The notes beneath the pieces are model-generated. The model saw only the letters and a program-made list of their open reading frames with translations. It was not told the origin of the DNA and did not search any database. The position numbers and the translations under genes are program-made. Source: Clostridia bacterium (lineage in GTDB: Bacteria; Bacillota; Clostridia; Oscillospirales; Acutalibacteraceae). Taken from it: a stretch of 58,396 nt of DNA. Where the stretch lies: assembly GCA_017465085.1 (NCBI GenBank), contig JAFTWW010000026.1, forward strand, positions 1 through 58,396, in the 5' to 3' direction. Numbering within the stretch: position 1 is the stretch's first letter; the number at the start of each line of letters is the position of its first letter. Below, piece by piece: positions 33,987 through 41,508 of the stretch.

Positions 33987-34015
33987 AAAACCCGCAGTTA
34001 AACTGCGGGTTTTTT
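33987..34015. terminator. Bidirectional terminator after comM
   Basis: AAAACCCGCAGTT pairs with AACTGCGGGTTTT; T run on the plus strand, A run on the other side, between convergent stop codons. Confidence 0.85.
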
Positions 34016-34018
34016 AAT

Positions 34019-36013
34019 TTAATATTCAAGCGTTAAAAGAACTTCAAAGCTATTTATATCAAGTACCTTTAGCTGTGTATCGGTGATTATATAAAAGCCA
34101 TCTTTTACGAAAAGGCCTCGCACGGAGCCTTCGTAGTAGGCCTCAATATCAATGGAGGCCAAATTCTCAAAGCCCTCGCCCGTATAATTATAGAGCATAT
34201 ATTTAATATTATCATAATCGGTGGCGGCAAAGCCTATCAGGTTTCTGCCTATATTAACCATCATAGCCTTATGGCTATTAAGGGCGGGAGAATAGTAATA
34301 GCCGTTTATAACTGTTTTATCCTCTTCGGTAACATTGGCGGGGTCTAAAATATTAAACATAGAAAGCTTAAGGAAGCTTGTTCTGCCTGTTTTTTCATCC
34401 GCCTCCATACCGAAGCCTAAAAGTTTGCCATCATTATAAGGATACATATACTCTGAAAATCCCGGGATTTTCAGCTCGCCTAAAATCTTAGGATTTTTGG
34501 GGTCTGCAAGGTCGGCGGAAAATAGGGGGTCTGTTTGGCGGAAGGTTACGAAATAGGCGGTATCGCCCATAAACCTTACGGAATATACCCGCTCGCCCTT
34601 GGCTAAATCCTTTATCTCACCTATCTTTTTGAGCTCTCCGTCAAGCACGGTGAGTCTTGCAGAGGTATCGTTGGTTGCCGATACAAACTCGTTATCGCTG
34701 TTCTCAAACTTCTGTGTAACATACTTAGTTTCGGTAACGGTGGTAACGAATCTGAAATAGCCCTTATGCTCATCAATAAAGAACTGATTTTCAAGGGTGC
34801 CATCAACCTGACCTGTGGTTTTATATTCAAGCTTACCATCCTTTATGGCAAGTCTTGAAACTACGGTATAGCTTTCTATATGATCTTCGTATTCATCATA
34901 TTCCTTCGAATTATAGCGGGTATTTGCAAGGATGATATTCTCGGTACTGCAATAAAGCTGATCGGTGCCGCCAAGCAGGCTTGCCGTGCCGCTAAGCGTG
35001 CCATCCTTATAATTATAGGCGGCTATAACTGTATAGCGGTTGGTGGTTATCTCATCATCATAGCGGTAAATGCTATCGGCGGGAACGGTGGTTTCCTCAT
35101 CCTTGCACTCTATGGTGGGAACGAAGGTGGAGGGGTCCTTTTTATCGATATTCTTTATATTTATGGGGCAGTTTGAGATAAGGTAAATATAATCCCCTAT
35201 CATACGGGAGGAGGTGTAATATCCTTCCTGACAGCTTTCTGCCACCTTTACGGGATTCTTCGGGTTTGAAATATCATATATAACAACACTTGTTTTATTG
35301 CCTGAGGTTTCATACACATCGGTTTTAAGAATTATGATATGATTGCCCTTTAGGAACATTTCGTTGCACATTACATCGTATTCCCCCGTTATAACGGTTT
35401 TGCTAAGGAGGGAGGAAGCCTTACCCTCGGCCGAAAGAATATTCAATACATTGTTTTCAATATAATAGATATTCTTGCCATCGGTTTTTACGATATCGGC
35501 TTCACTTACGCCTGCCACCTGCTCGGTGGTTTCGCTATACTCGTTTTGGGCATCCTCGGATTCTTCCATATTAACGCTACCCTCGGGCTGTGAGCCCTTA
35601 AGGCCTGATGTGTTGCTCGATTCGGTTATGGTGCCCGTAGCGGTATCTCCTGCATCTTCGGTATCGCTATACTCGTAATAGTATTCATACACCTCATCCT
35701 TACCCAAGCCGCCTAACAGATTATCAAAGAAAGAGGATTTATTCTGCGCTTCAAATATCTTATAGATTTCATTGTAGGAATCGGCGGCGGTGAGGCTCTC
35801 GGCGTTTACCTTAACGCTGTTATTAGGAATGAATATTACGCCTAAAACAATGGCAACACAAGCCGCCAGGGCGGTGCCAACACGCCAGATAACTGCAGGA
35901 TTGCGGCGCTCCGCCTTTTCCTCGGCGGCCTCTAATTTACTTAAAACAGATTCCTTAACAAAGGCATCTGCCTTAATATTATCCATTGCATTCTTATAAT
36001 TCTTCTCAAACAT
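34019..36013 (-). CDS. Membrane-anchored beta-propeller domain protein, possible anti-sigma partner
   Basis: 664 residues from the ATG at 36013 (AAGGAG nine bases upstream; a TTG six codons earlier overlaps that site). A short charged cytoplasmic segment (about 1-42) precedes one membrane helix (about 43-63), an acidic Ser/Thr-rich linker and a large extracellular beta-propeller domain (PF09826 type, EADIVKTDGKNIYYIENNVLNILS). The gene overlaps the end of an ECF sigma gene by eight bases. A sigma-coupled protein with a cytoplasmic tail, one helix and an outside sensor matches anti-sigma architecture, although no ZAS-type zinc motif is visible in the tail. Confidence 0.8.
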   Translation of the reverse strand: MFEKNYKNAMDNIKADAFVKESVLSKLEAAEEKAERRNPAVIWRVGTALAACVAIVLGVIFIPNNSVKVNAESLTAADSYNEIYKIFEAQNKSSFFDNLLGGLGKDEVYEYYYEYSDTEDAGDTATGTITESSNTSGLKGSQPEGSVNMEESEDAQNEYSETTEQVAGVSEADIVKTDGKNIYYIENNVLNILSAEGKASSLLSKTVITGEYDVMCNEMFLKGNHIIILKTDVYETSGNKTSVVIYDISNPKNPVKVAESCQEGYYTSSRMIGDYIYLISNCPINIKNIDKKDPSTFVPTIECKDEETTVPADSIYRYDDEITTNRYTVIAAYNYKDGTLSGTASLLGGTDQLYCSTENIILANTRYNSKEYDEYEDHIESYTVVSRLAIKDGKLEYKTTGQVDGTLENQFFIDEHKGYFRFVTTVTETKYVTQKFENSDNEFVSATNDTSARLTVLDGELKKIGEIKDLAKGERVYSVRFMGDTAYFVTFRQTDPLFSADLADPKNPKILGELKIPGFSEYMYPYNDGKLLGFGMEADEKTGRTSFLKLSMFNILDPANVTEEDKTVINGYYYSPALNSHKAMMVNIGRNLIGFAATDYDNIKYMLYNYTGEGFENLASIDIEAYYEGSVRGLFVKDGFYIITDTQLKVLDINSFEVLLTLEY

Positions 36014-36479
36014 CAAATTCAACTCCTTCAAGGCTTAATTTAAGTAGTTTTCTTGCGCGGTGAAGCTGTGATTTCACCGTGGAGGGTTTGGTTTGCAAAA
36101 TCTCTGCAATCTCCTCAGACTTATAGCCGCAATAATAATGAAGATGTATAACAGTTCGGTATTTTATAGGTAGCCTCAGCACAGCATCAAGGGTATCACG
36201 TTCGGGCATAGTAACGCTCAAGGTTTCATCAAGAGCCTGAGTTTTCTTATAATGACCGCTTGTGAACATACTCTTGGTACAGTTTATAGTAATTCTTATA
36301 AGCAGCGCCTTGGTGTGTTCCTCATTATTAAGCTTGTTCTTTTGCTTTATAAACCTTAGAAAAACCTCCTGCAATATGTCATCCGCATCATATTTATTTT
36401 TCACTCTTGCAAAGGCAAGGCGGTATACCATATCGGAGTACTTATTAAAGGCTTCTGTTGCAGAAATCTTGTATTCCAT
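36006..36479 (-). CDS. ECF-type RNA polymerase sigma factor
   Basis: 157 residues. Region 2 (YRLAFARVKNKYDADDILQEVFLRFIKQ) and region 4 (YKSEEIAEILQTKPSTVKSQLHRARKLL) are complete with little between them, as in extracytoplasmic-function sigmas. AAAGGAGG before the ATG. The stop codon lies inside the next gene, which codes for a membrane-anchored outside sensor, so the pair is probably a sigma/anti-sigma switch. Confidence 0.9.
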   Translation of the reverse strand: MEYKISATEAFNKYSDMVYRLAFARVKNKYDADDILQEVFLRFIKQKNKLNNEEHTKALLIRITINCTKSMFTSGHYKKTQALDETLSVTMPERDTLDAVLRLPIKYRTVIHLHYYCGYKSEEIAEILQTKPSTVKSQLHRARKLLKLSLEGVEFDV

Positions 36480-36540
36480 AATTTCCCTCCTTTACTAATA
36501 AAACTCTTAAACTACCCAAAAGGTTGCAAATTTTTTTGAA

Positions 36541-36581
36541 AAAATTAAAAAACAGATTTGCAGAAAACCTGCAAATCTGTT
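36541..36581 (-). terminator. Terminator of rny
   Basis: AACAGATTTGCAG (36551-36563) pairs perfectly with CTGCAAATCTGTT (36569-36581); followed by a T-rich tail on the minus strand. Confidence 0.85.
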
Positions 36582-36586
36582 TAGGT

Positions 36587-38137
36587 TTATTTTGCGTAAT
36601 CAACAGCGCGGTTTTCGCGGATGAGATTAACTTTAATCTGGCCGGGGTATTCAAGCTCATTTTCAATTTTTTCGGCAATCTCGCGGGCGATTATTACCAT
36701 CTGGTCATCGCTGATAACCTCAGGCTTAACAATAATTCTAACCTCGCGGCCTGCCTGAATTGCAAAGGAGCCTTCAACACCGTTAAAGGAGCTTGCGATT
36801 TCTTCAAGCTTCTCAAGACGCTTGATATAGCTCTCAATGTTCTCTCTGCGGGCGCCCGGTCTGGCAGCAGAAATAGCATCGGCGGCCTGAACTATGCAGG
36901 CAATAACGGTTTTGGCCTCTACATCGCCGTGGTGAGCGTGGATAGCGTGGATAACTGCTTCGTTTTCCTTATACTTCTTCGCAGCATCAACACCGAGCTG
37001 AATGTGGGAGCCTTCCTGCTCGTGATCTATTGCCTTACCGATATCGTGAAGAAGACCTGCGCGCTTAGCAAGGGTAACATCCTCACCCATCTCAGCGGCG
37101 ATAAGACCTGCAAGGTGGCAAACCTCTAATGAATGGTTAAGAACATTCTGGCCATAGCTTGTTCTGAAATGCAGACGGCCAAGCAGCTTGATAAGCTCGG
37201 GATGCAGACTATGTACACCCGACTCTATCATAGCGCTTTCACCCTCCTGCTTGATGATGGAATCAACCTCAGCGGTAGCCTTGGCAACAGATTCTTCAAT
37301 TCTTGCAGGATGGATTCTTCCATCAACAATAAGCTTTTCAAGTGTCCTTCTTGCTATCTCTCTGCGGATAGGCTCAAAGCTTGAAACGGTAATTGCCTCG
37401 GGAGTATCATCAATGATAAGATCAACACCCGTAGCATTTTCAATAGCGCGGATATTTCTACCCTCTCTACCGATTATTCGGCCCTTCATTTCATCATTGG
37501 GAAGAGCAACTGTGGATACGGTAATCTCGGAGGAGTGGTCTGCGGCGCAACGCTGAATAGCGTGTCCAATAACCTCACGGGCTAGCTTCTCGGATTCCTC
37601 CTTAGTCTGCTGTTCGTATTCCATAATCTTAACAGCTTTTTCGTGAGCTAACTCACCATCAAGCATACTAAGCAATTCTGCTTTAGCCTGCTCTTTTGAA
37701 AGACCTGAAATTTTTTCAAGCATTTCAAGCTGACTTTTCTTGATGCGGTCACACTCTTCAATACGCTCTTCGATTTCTTTAGCGCGTTCTGCAAGCTTTT
37801 CTTCCTTGGTTTCAAGGTTATCTAACTTACGGTCAAGGGTTTCTTCCTTTTGCTGAAGCCTATGCTCCTGACGCTGAACCTCGCTTCTGCGTTCGCGAAG
37901 GTCGCGCTCAGTATCCTGACGGAGCTGATGGATTTCCTCTTTAGCTTCAATAAGGGTTTCTTTTCTTTTGGTTTCGGCAGTTTTCATAGCGTCATTCAAA
38001 ATGCGCTTTGCCTCTTCCTCAGCAGAGCCAATAGTTTTTTCAGCAGATTTGCGGCGATAGGCAGAGCCTACGAAAAATCCAATAACTGCAAGAACCACGG
38101 CAACACCGCCAAGGATTAAATCTAACAAATCGGGCAT
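36587..38137 (-). CDS. rny: Ribonuclease Y
   Basis: 516 residues, standard length. One N-terminal membrane helix (4-26), a long coiled coil rich in Glu, Lys and Arg (30-200), a KH domain with the loop [13 protein letters not shown], and an HD domain with the metal site [10 protein letters not shown] and HHGD. RNase Y is the membrane-bound endonuclease that starts mRNA decay in many Firmicutes. AGGAGG before the ATG. A structured leader lies directly upstream. Confidence 0.97.
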   Translation of the reverse strand: MPDLLDLILGGVAVVLAVIGFFVGSAYRRKSAEKTIGSAEEEAKRILNDAMKTAETKRKETLIEAKEEIHQLRQDTERDLRERRSEVQRQEHRLQQKEETLDRKLDNLETKEEKLAERAKEIEERIEECDRIKKSQLEMLEKISGLSKEQAKAELLSMLDGELAHEKAVKIMEYEQQTKEESEKLAREVIGHAIQRCAADHSSEITVSTVALPNDEMKGRIIGREGRNIRAIENATGVDLIIDDTPEAITVSSFEPIRREIARRTLEKLIVDGRIHPARIEESVAKATAEVDSIIKQEGESAMIESGVHSLHPELIKLLGRLHFRTSYGQNVLNHSLEVCHLAGLIAAEMGEDVTLAKRAGLLHDIGKAIDHEQEGSHIQLGVDAAKKYKENEAVIHAIHAHHGDVEAKTVIACIVQAADAISAARPGARRENIESYIKRLEKLEEIASSFNGVEGSFAIQAGREVRIIVKPEVISDDQMVIIAREIAEKIENELEYPGQIKVNLIRENRAVDYAK

Positions 38138-38160
38138 AAATGCACCTCCTATATAATAAA

Positions 38161-38213
38161 TCGGGTTTTACCTACTGTGAAATGGCAGGTCGGGGACCCG
38201 AACTTTAGCCCCG
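38161..38213 (-). promoter_or_regulatory. Structured rny leader with two exclusive pairings
   Basis: Two helices compete: TCGGGT (38161-38166) with ACCCGA (38196-38201), and CGGGG (38191-38195) with CCCCG (38209-38213). Also ACCT (38170-38173) can pair with AGGT (38187-38190) inside the first. The element ends about ten bases before the AGGAGG site of rny. I do not recognise a known riboswitch class. Confidence 0.4.
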
Positions 38214-38277
38214 CGATATTATTTACCATGCCTATATCAATTAAAAACTAATATAACCATTATAATTTATCTATATA

Positions 38278-38306
38278 ATTTTAACATTTTATAGGCCTTA
38301 TGTCAA
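38278..38306 (-). promoter_or_regulatory. SigA promoter of rny
   Basis: Minus strand TTGACA (38301-38306), 17-base spacer, TAAAAT (38278-38283). It predicts a 5' leader of about 130 nt. Confidence 0.75.
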
Positions 38307-38315
38307 GAAAAAACG

Positions 38316-39347
38316 CTATATAAAGTAGTAACAGGTATCCCAAGCGGGAAGGCTTCTGAAATGCCGCATATATATTTTGTAATCATCGCGGATTTCACCT
38401 ACCTTTAAGGGAAGGTCAAAAACATCTTCACTACGGTGATAGCAGGATATAAGCATCTTAGGCCTATACCTTAAAATCACCTCTTTACTTCCCTTAATGG
38501 CCGCCGCCTCATTACCCTCAATATCCATTTTAATATAGGTAACGCCCTCGCTTAACAGGCTATCCGCGGTTATAAGAGGAATATCAGCGCCTTCATCCGA
38601 AACCGAAGAGCCGCGGGAGCTATTCATATTAAAGCTGCCCATACCGCAAATATCCGAAACTCCCGCATTTACGGTAATAATATTCTCCTTACCCTCGATA
38701 TTTCGGCAAAGCTTATTATAGGTCTTAACATCGGGCTCAACGGCAAAGATTTTATCATAGCTTTCTACACGCGAAATAAATTCCTCTACCGTATCTCCCC
38801 TATAGGCGCCGAAATCCGCGAATATCTCGTTATCTGAAAGGCTCAGGAAGGAATTATAAGGCTCATCCTCATCTACCTGACACCCGAAAAGATATTTAAC
38901 ATCACCCGTTAGCTTAAACAAAACCGTGTTCTCAAAGGTTTTCCGTGATAGATCATCGGCAAGGCGGTTATACACAGCCCTTAATTTATCCGCGTTTTCA
39001 CGGGCGAACTCTATATTAAAGAGATTATGGCCATAAACAGGCACATCGGGAGCGTAAAACTCTTGCTCTGACATAATTTTCTGCACATTGGAAAAGACCT
39101 CTTCCCTTGTGGAGCCAAAGGCAAGAAGCACTATCATATCACCGAATTTTGATTTAAGCTCTTTATAAGTAGTAAGGTTAAAGCCGTGAAATATTTTATC
39201 TCTTACGAAACCATCGGTGGCGAAAACGCCGCTGATATTAACCCCATAATCCTCCAAAACCTTTATTATTTTATCGGCTCCGTTGCCCATACCGTAAAGA
39301 ACTATCTTTTTTTCTGTTGTTTTCAAATAATTCCATAGATCAATCAT
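38316..39347 (-). CDS. FkbM-family methyltransferase-like protein
   Basis: 343 residues. The N-terminal third (KIVLYGMGNGADKIIKVLEDYG) resembles nucleotide-binding domains found before FkbM domains in surface-glycan enzymes. The C-terminal part has the SAM-binding strand FADFGAYRGDTVEEF, the acidic AVEPD end of the second strand and YIKMDIEGNEAAAIKG, the FkbM signature. Probable O-methylation of a sugar or peptidic compound. The ATG coincides with the expected +1 of its promoter, so the message is probably leaderless. Confidence 0.8.
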   Translation of the reverse strand: MIDLWNYLKTTEKKIVLYGMGNGADKIIKVLEDYGVNISGVFATDGFVRDKIFHGFNLTTYKELKSKFGDMIVLLAFGSTREEVFSNVQKIMSEQEFYAPDVPVYGHNLFNIEFARENADKLRAVYNRLADDLSRKTFENTVLFKLTGDVKYLFGCQVDEDEPYNSFLSLSDNEIFADFGAYRGDTVEEFISRVESYDKIFAVEPDVKTYNKLCRNIEGKENIITVNAGVSDICGMGSFNMNSSRGSSVSDEGADIPLITADSLLSEGVTYIKMDIEGNEAAAIKGSKEVILRYRPKMLISCYHRSEDVFDLPLKVGEIRDDYKIYMRHFRSLPAWDTCYYFI

Positions 39348-39353
39348 AGGTTA

Positions 39354-39382
39354 ATTATACCTTTTTGCGCTAAAAATTACAA
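39354..39382 (-). promoter_or_regulatory. Promoter of the FkbM-like gene giving a leaderless mRNA
   Basis: Minus strand TTGTAA (39377-39382), 17-base spacer, TATAAT (39354-39359). The A of the ATG (39347) is the seventh base after the -10, the usual +1. Confidence 0.65.
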
Positions 39383-39460
39383 GTAAACTTCAAAATAATA
39401 TGGACTTTTAGATTAAAATTTGATATATTAAATATAATAGTAATTCTTGGAGGAATTTTA

Positions 39461-40930
39461 ATGAAAAAAATACTCTCTTTTGACTTCGGTGCTTCCAGCG
39501 GAAGAGCCATGCTTGCCGTTCTTAATGATGGCAAAATAGAAATGAAGGAAATTCACCGTTTCTCTAACGACCCCGTTATTGTAAGAGGAACAATGTATTG
39601 GGATGTTCTCCGCCTCTTCTTCGAGATTAAAACAGGTATAACCAAAGCCCTCAATGATGGCGGATTTGATGCTATCGGCATTGATACCTGGGGCGTTGAC
39701 TTAGGTCTTATCGATAAAAAGGGTAATCTTATCGGCAACCCCGTTCATTACCGTGATTTGAGAACAGAGCCCATCCCCGATAGAGTGTTCAGTGAATATA
39801 TCTCTAAAAAGGAGCTTTATGAGAGAACGGGTATGCAGTTTATCCGTTTCAACACCATTTATCAGCTTATGTACTTAAAATATAACGAGCCCGATCTGCT
39901 CGAAAAGGCTGATAAGTTTTTACTTATGCCCGACCTTTTTGCGTATATGCTCACAGGCGTTATGAAGGCCGAGGCAAGTATTGCTTCTACCACCAATATG
40001 CTTAATCCTCACACTAAGGATTGGGATTTTGAGCTTATTGACCGTTTAGGTCTTGACCGCAGTCTCTTTGCCCCCATCGTTAAGCCCGGCGATGTTTACG
40101 GCGAGCTTTCGGATGAAATCTGCGAAGAGCTTGGCTGCCCCAAGGTGCCCGTTATTGCAGTTTGCGGCCACGATACCGCATCTGCCGTTGCGGCAACACC
40201 CAGTATGTCTGATGACTTTGTATATATAAGCTGTGGCACCTGGAGCCTTTTCGGCATAGAAAACCCCACCCCTATTCTCACAGATGAGGCCGCCGAGGCA
40301 GATTTCACCAACGAAGGCGGATTTGACGGCACCATCAGATTCCTTAAAAACATTATGGGCCTTTGGCTTATTCAGGAATCCCGCCGTCAATGGCGCAGAG
40401 AGGGCACCGAGGTTGGCTTTGATACCCTCGAAAAAGAGGCTCTTGCAAGCGAGCCCTTTAAGTGCTTTATTGATGTTGACCACGCTTCCTTTGAAACCGC
40501 AGGAAATCTTCCCAAGCGTGTTTGCGAATTCTGTGAGCGCACAGGTCAGTATGTACCTAAAACCCGTGGCGAGATTATGAGATGTATTTATCAGAGCCTT
40601 GCTATGAAGTATAAATATACCTTTGAAACTCTGGGCAAGCTTTCGGGCAGAGATTATCACAGTATTAACATTTTAGGCGGCGGCATTAAGGATAAGCTCC
40701 TTTGCCAGATGACCGCAGATGCTTGTAATGTAGATGTTCTTGCAGGTCCTACCGAAGCTACCGTTATGGGCAATATAGCTGTAGCCTATAATGCTCTCGG
40801 CGAACTTAAAGATTTCAAAGCAATCAGAAAGGCTGTTTCGGATTCCACCGAGATTAAACGCTATAGCCCTGCCAGCAACGAGGCTTGGGAAAACGCTTAC
40901 AAGGATTATCTTAAGATTTTAGGCAAATAA
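39461..40930 (+). CDS. rhaB: Rhamnulokinase
   Basis: 489 residues, standard length for FGGY kinases. KILSFDFGASSGRAMLAVL phosphate-1 motif, GIDTWGVDLGLID, and the VIAVCGHDTASAVAATP and NILGGGIKDKLLCQMTADA motifs are those of RhaB. It phosphorylates L-rhamnulose. No isomerase or aldolase gene lies next to it here. GGAGG before the ATG; strong terminator behind. Confidence 0.92.
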   Translation: MKKILSFDFGASSGRAMLAVLNDGKIEMKEIHRFSNDPVIVRGTMYWDVLRLFFEIKTGITKALNDGGFDAIGIDTWGVDLGLIDKKGNLIGNPVHYRDLRTEPIPDRVFSEYISKKELYERTGMQFIRFNTIYQLMYLKYNEPDLLEKADKFLLMPDLFAYMLTGVMKAEASIASTTNMLNPHTKDWDFELIDRLGLDRSLFAPIVKPGDVYGELSDEICEELGCPKVPVIAVCGHDTASAVAATPSMSDDFVYISCGTWSLFGIENPTPILTDEAAEADFTNEGGFDGTIRFLKNIMGLWLIQESRRQWRREGTEVGFDTLEKEALASEPFKCFIDVDHASFETAGNLPKRVCEFCERTGQYVPKTRGEIMRCIYQSLAMKYKYTFETLGKLSGRDYHSINILGGGIKDKLLCQMTADACNVDVLAGPTEATVMGNIAVAYNALGELKDFKAIRKAVSDSTEIKRYSPASNEAWENAYKDYLKILGK

Positions 40931-40935
40931 ATCTC

Positions 40936-40972
40936 TTCGGGCAGAGTTTAATTACTCTGCCCGAATTATTTT
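40936..40972 (+). terminator. Terminator of rhaB
   Basis: TTCGGGCAGAGT (40936-40947) pairs with ACTCTGCCCGAA (40954-40965), followed by T-rich sequence. Confidence 0.85.
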
Positions 40973-40993
40973 TTATGTTTTTTAATTTTAGTG

Positions 40994-41022
40994 TTGACAA
41001 CAGCCCTTCTTGGTGATATAAT
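40994..41022 (+). promoter_or_regulatory. Promoter of tRNA-Leu
   Basis: TTGACA (40994-40999), 17-base spacer, TATAAT (41017-41022): both boxes match consensus exactly. Confidence 0.85.
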
Positions 41023-41054
41023 AATTGGGCGCCCGAAAAAGAGGGCATATATAT

Positions 41055-41138
41055 GCGAGTGTGCTGGAATAGGCAGACAGGCACGTTTGAGGGGCGTGTG
41101 TCAACGACGTACGGGTTCAAGTCCCGTCACTCGCACCA
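41055..41138 (+). tRNA. tRNA-Leu (anticodon GAG)
   Basis: Seven-bp acceptor stem (GCGAGTG/CACTCGC), anticodon arm CACGT-TTGAGGG-GCGTG giving anticodon GAG, long variable arm as required for a class II tRNA, T arm CGGGTTCAAGTCCCG, and an encoded CCA end. It marks the boundary between core genes and the AT-rich island, so its 3' end is a candidate attachment site. Confidence 0.95.
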
Positions 41139-41145
41139 AAGCATT

Positions 41146-41190
41146 CAAACCCGAACCTTTTACCAATCGGTGAAACGTTCGGGTTTGTTG
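41146..41190 (+). terminator. Terminator of tRNA-Leu
   Basis: CAAACCCGAAC (41146-41156) pairs with GTTCGGGTTTG (41177-41187), followed by TTG-rich sequence. Confidence 0.7.
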
Positions 41191-41222
41191 TTTTCTTAAA
41201 AGATGTTAAATAGCCTTTGTTT

Positions 41223-41257
41223 GTGGCAGTACAGAGTTAGTCGCTCGGTACTGCCAC
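41223..41257. other. Isolated 10-bp inverted repeat
   Basis: GTGGCAGTAC (41223-41232) and GTACTGCCAC (41248-41257) enclose a 15-nt loop. No T run follows. It lies between the tRNA terminator and a small gene and could be a leader hairpin or an integration-related site. Confidence 0.35.
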
Positions 41258-41299
41258 TTCTTCGTTTCAATGACTTTCGTACATAAAGGAGATTTTGAA

Positions 41300-41458
41300 A
41301 TGAAGATTTTTAAAACGATTGTATTAACATTAATGATAGCAATAAATTTACAGACTGGATATTACGCTTTATTGTATAAGGTTCAGATAGCTACAGGTGT
41401 TTTTCTTATATGTTTAAGATTAACTTTGTTTGTGATTTGTGATGGCAGCATAAAATAA
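41300..41458 (+). CDS. Small membrane protein, 52 residues
   Basis: One or two hydrophobic helices (KTIVLTLMIAINL; GVFLICLRLTLFVICDG) and no recognisable family. The ATG at 41300 has AAGGAG eight bases upstream, which supports translation. It points toward the defence operon and shares its bidirectional terminator. It could be a small toxin-like or accessory peptide of the island, but nothing shows this. Confidence 0.45.
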   Translation: MKIFKTIVLTLMIAINLQTGYYALLYKVQIATGVFLICLRLTLFVICDGSIK

Positions 41459-41461
41459 AAT

Positions 41462-41500
41462 AGAAGCATGAGACAAAATAAATGCCTCATGCTTCTATTG
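41462..41500. terminator. Bidirectional terminator of the Fic-OLD-UvrD operon
   Basis: AGAAGCATGAG (41462-41472) pairs with CTCATGCTTCT (41486-41496), between the stop codons of the small membrane gene and the helicase gene. Confidence 0.75.
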
Positions 41501-41508
41501 TTATAAAT

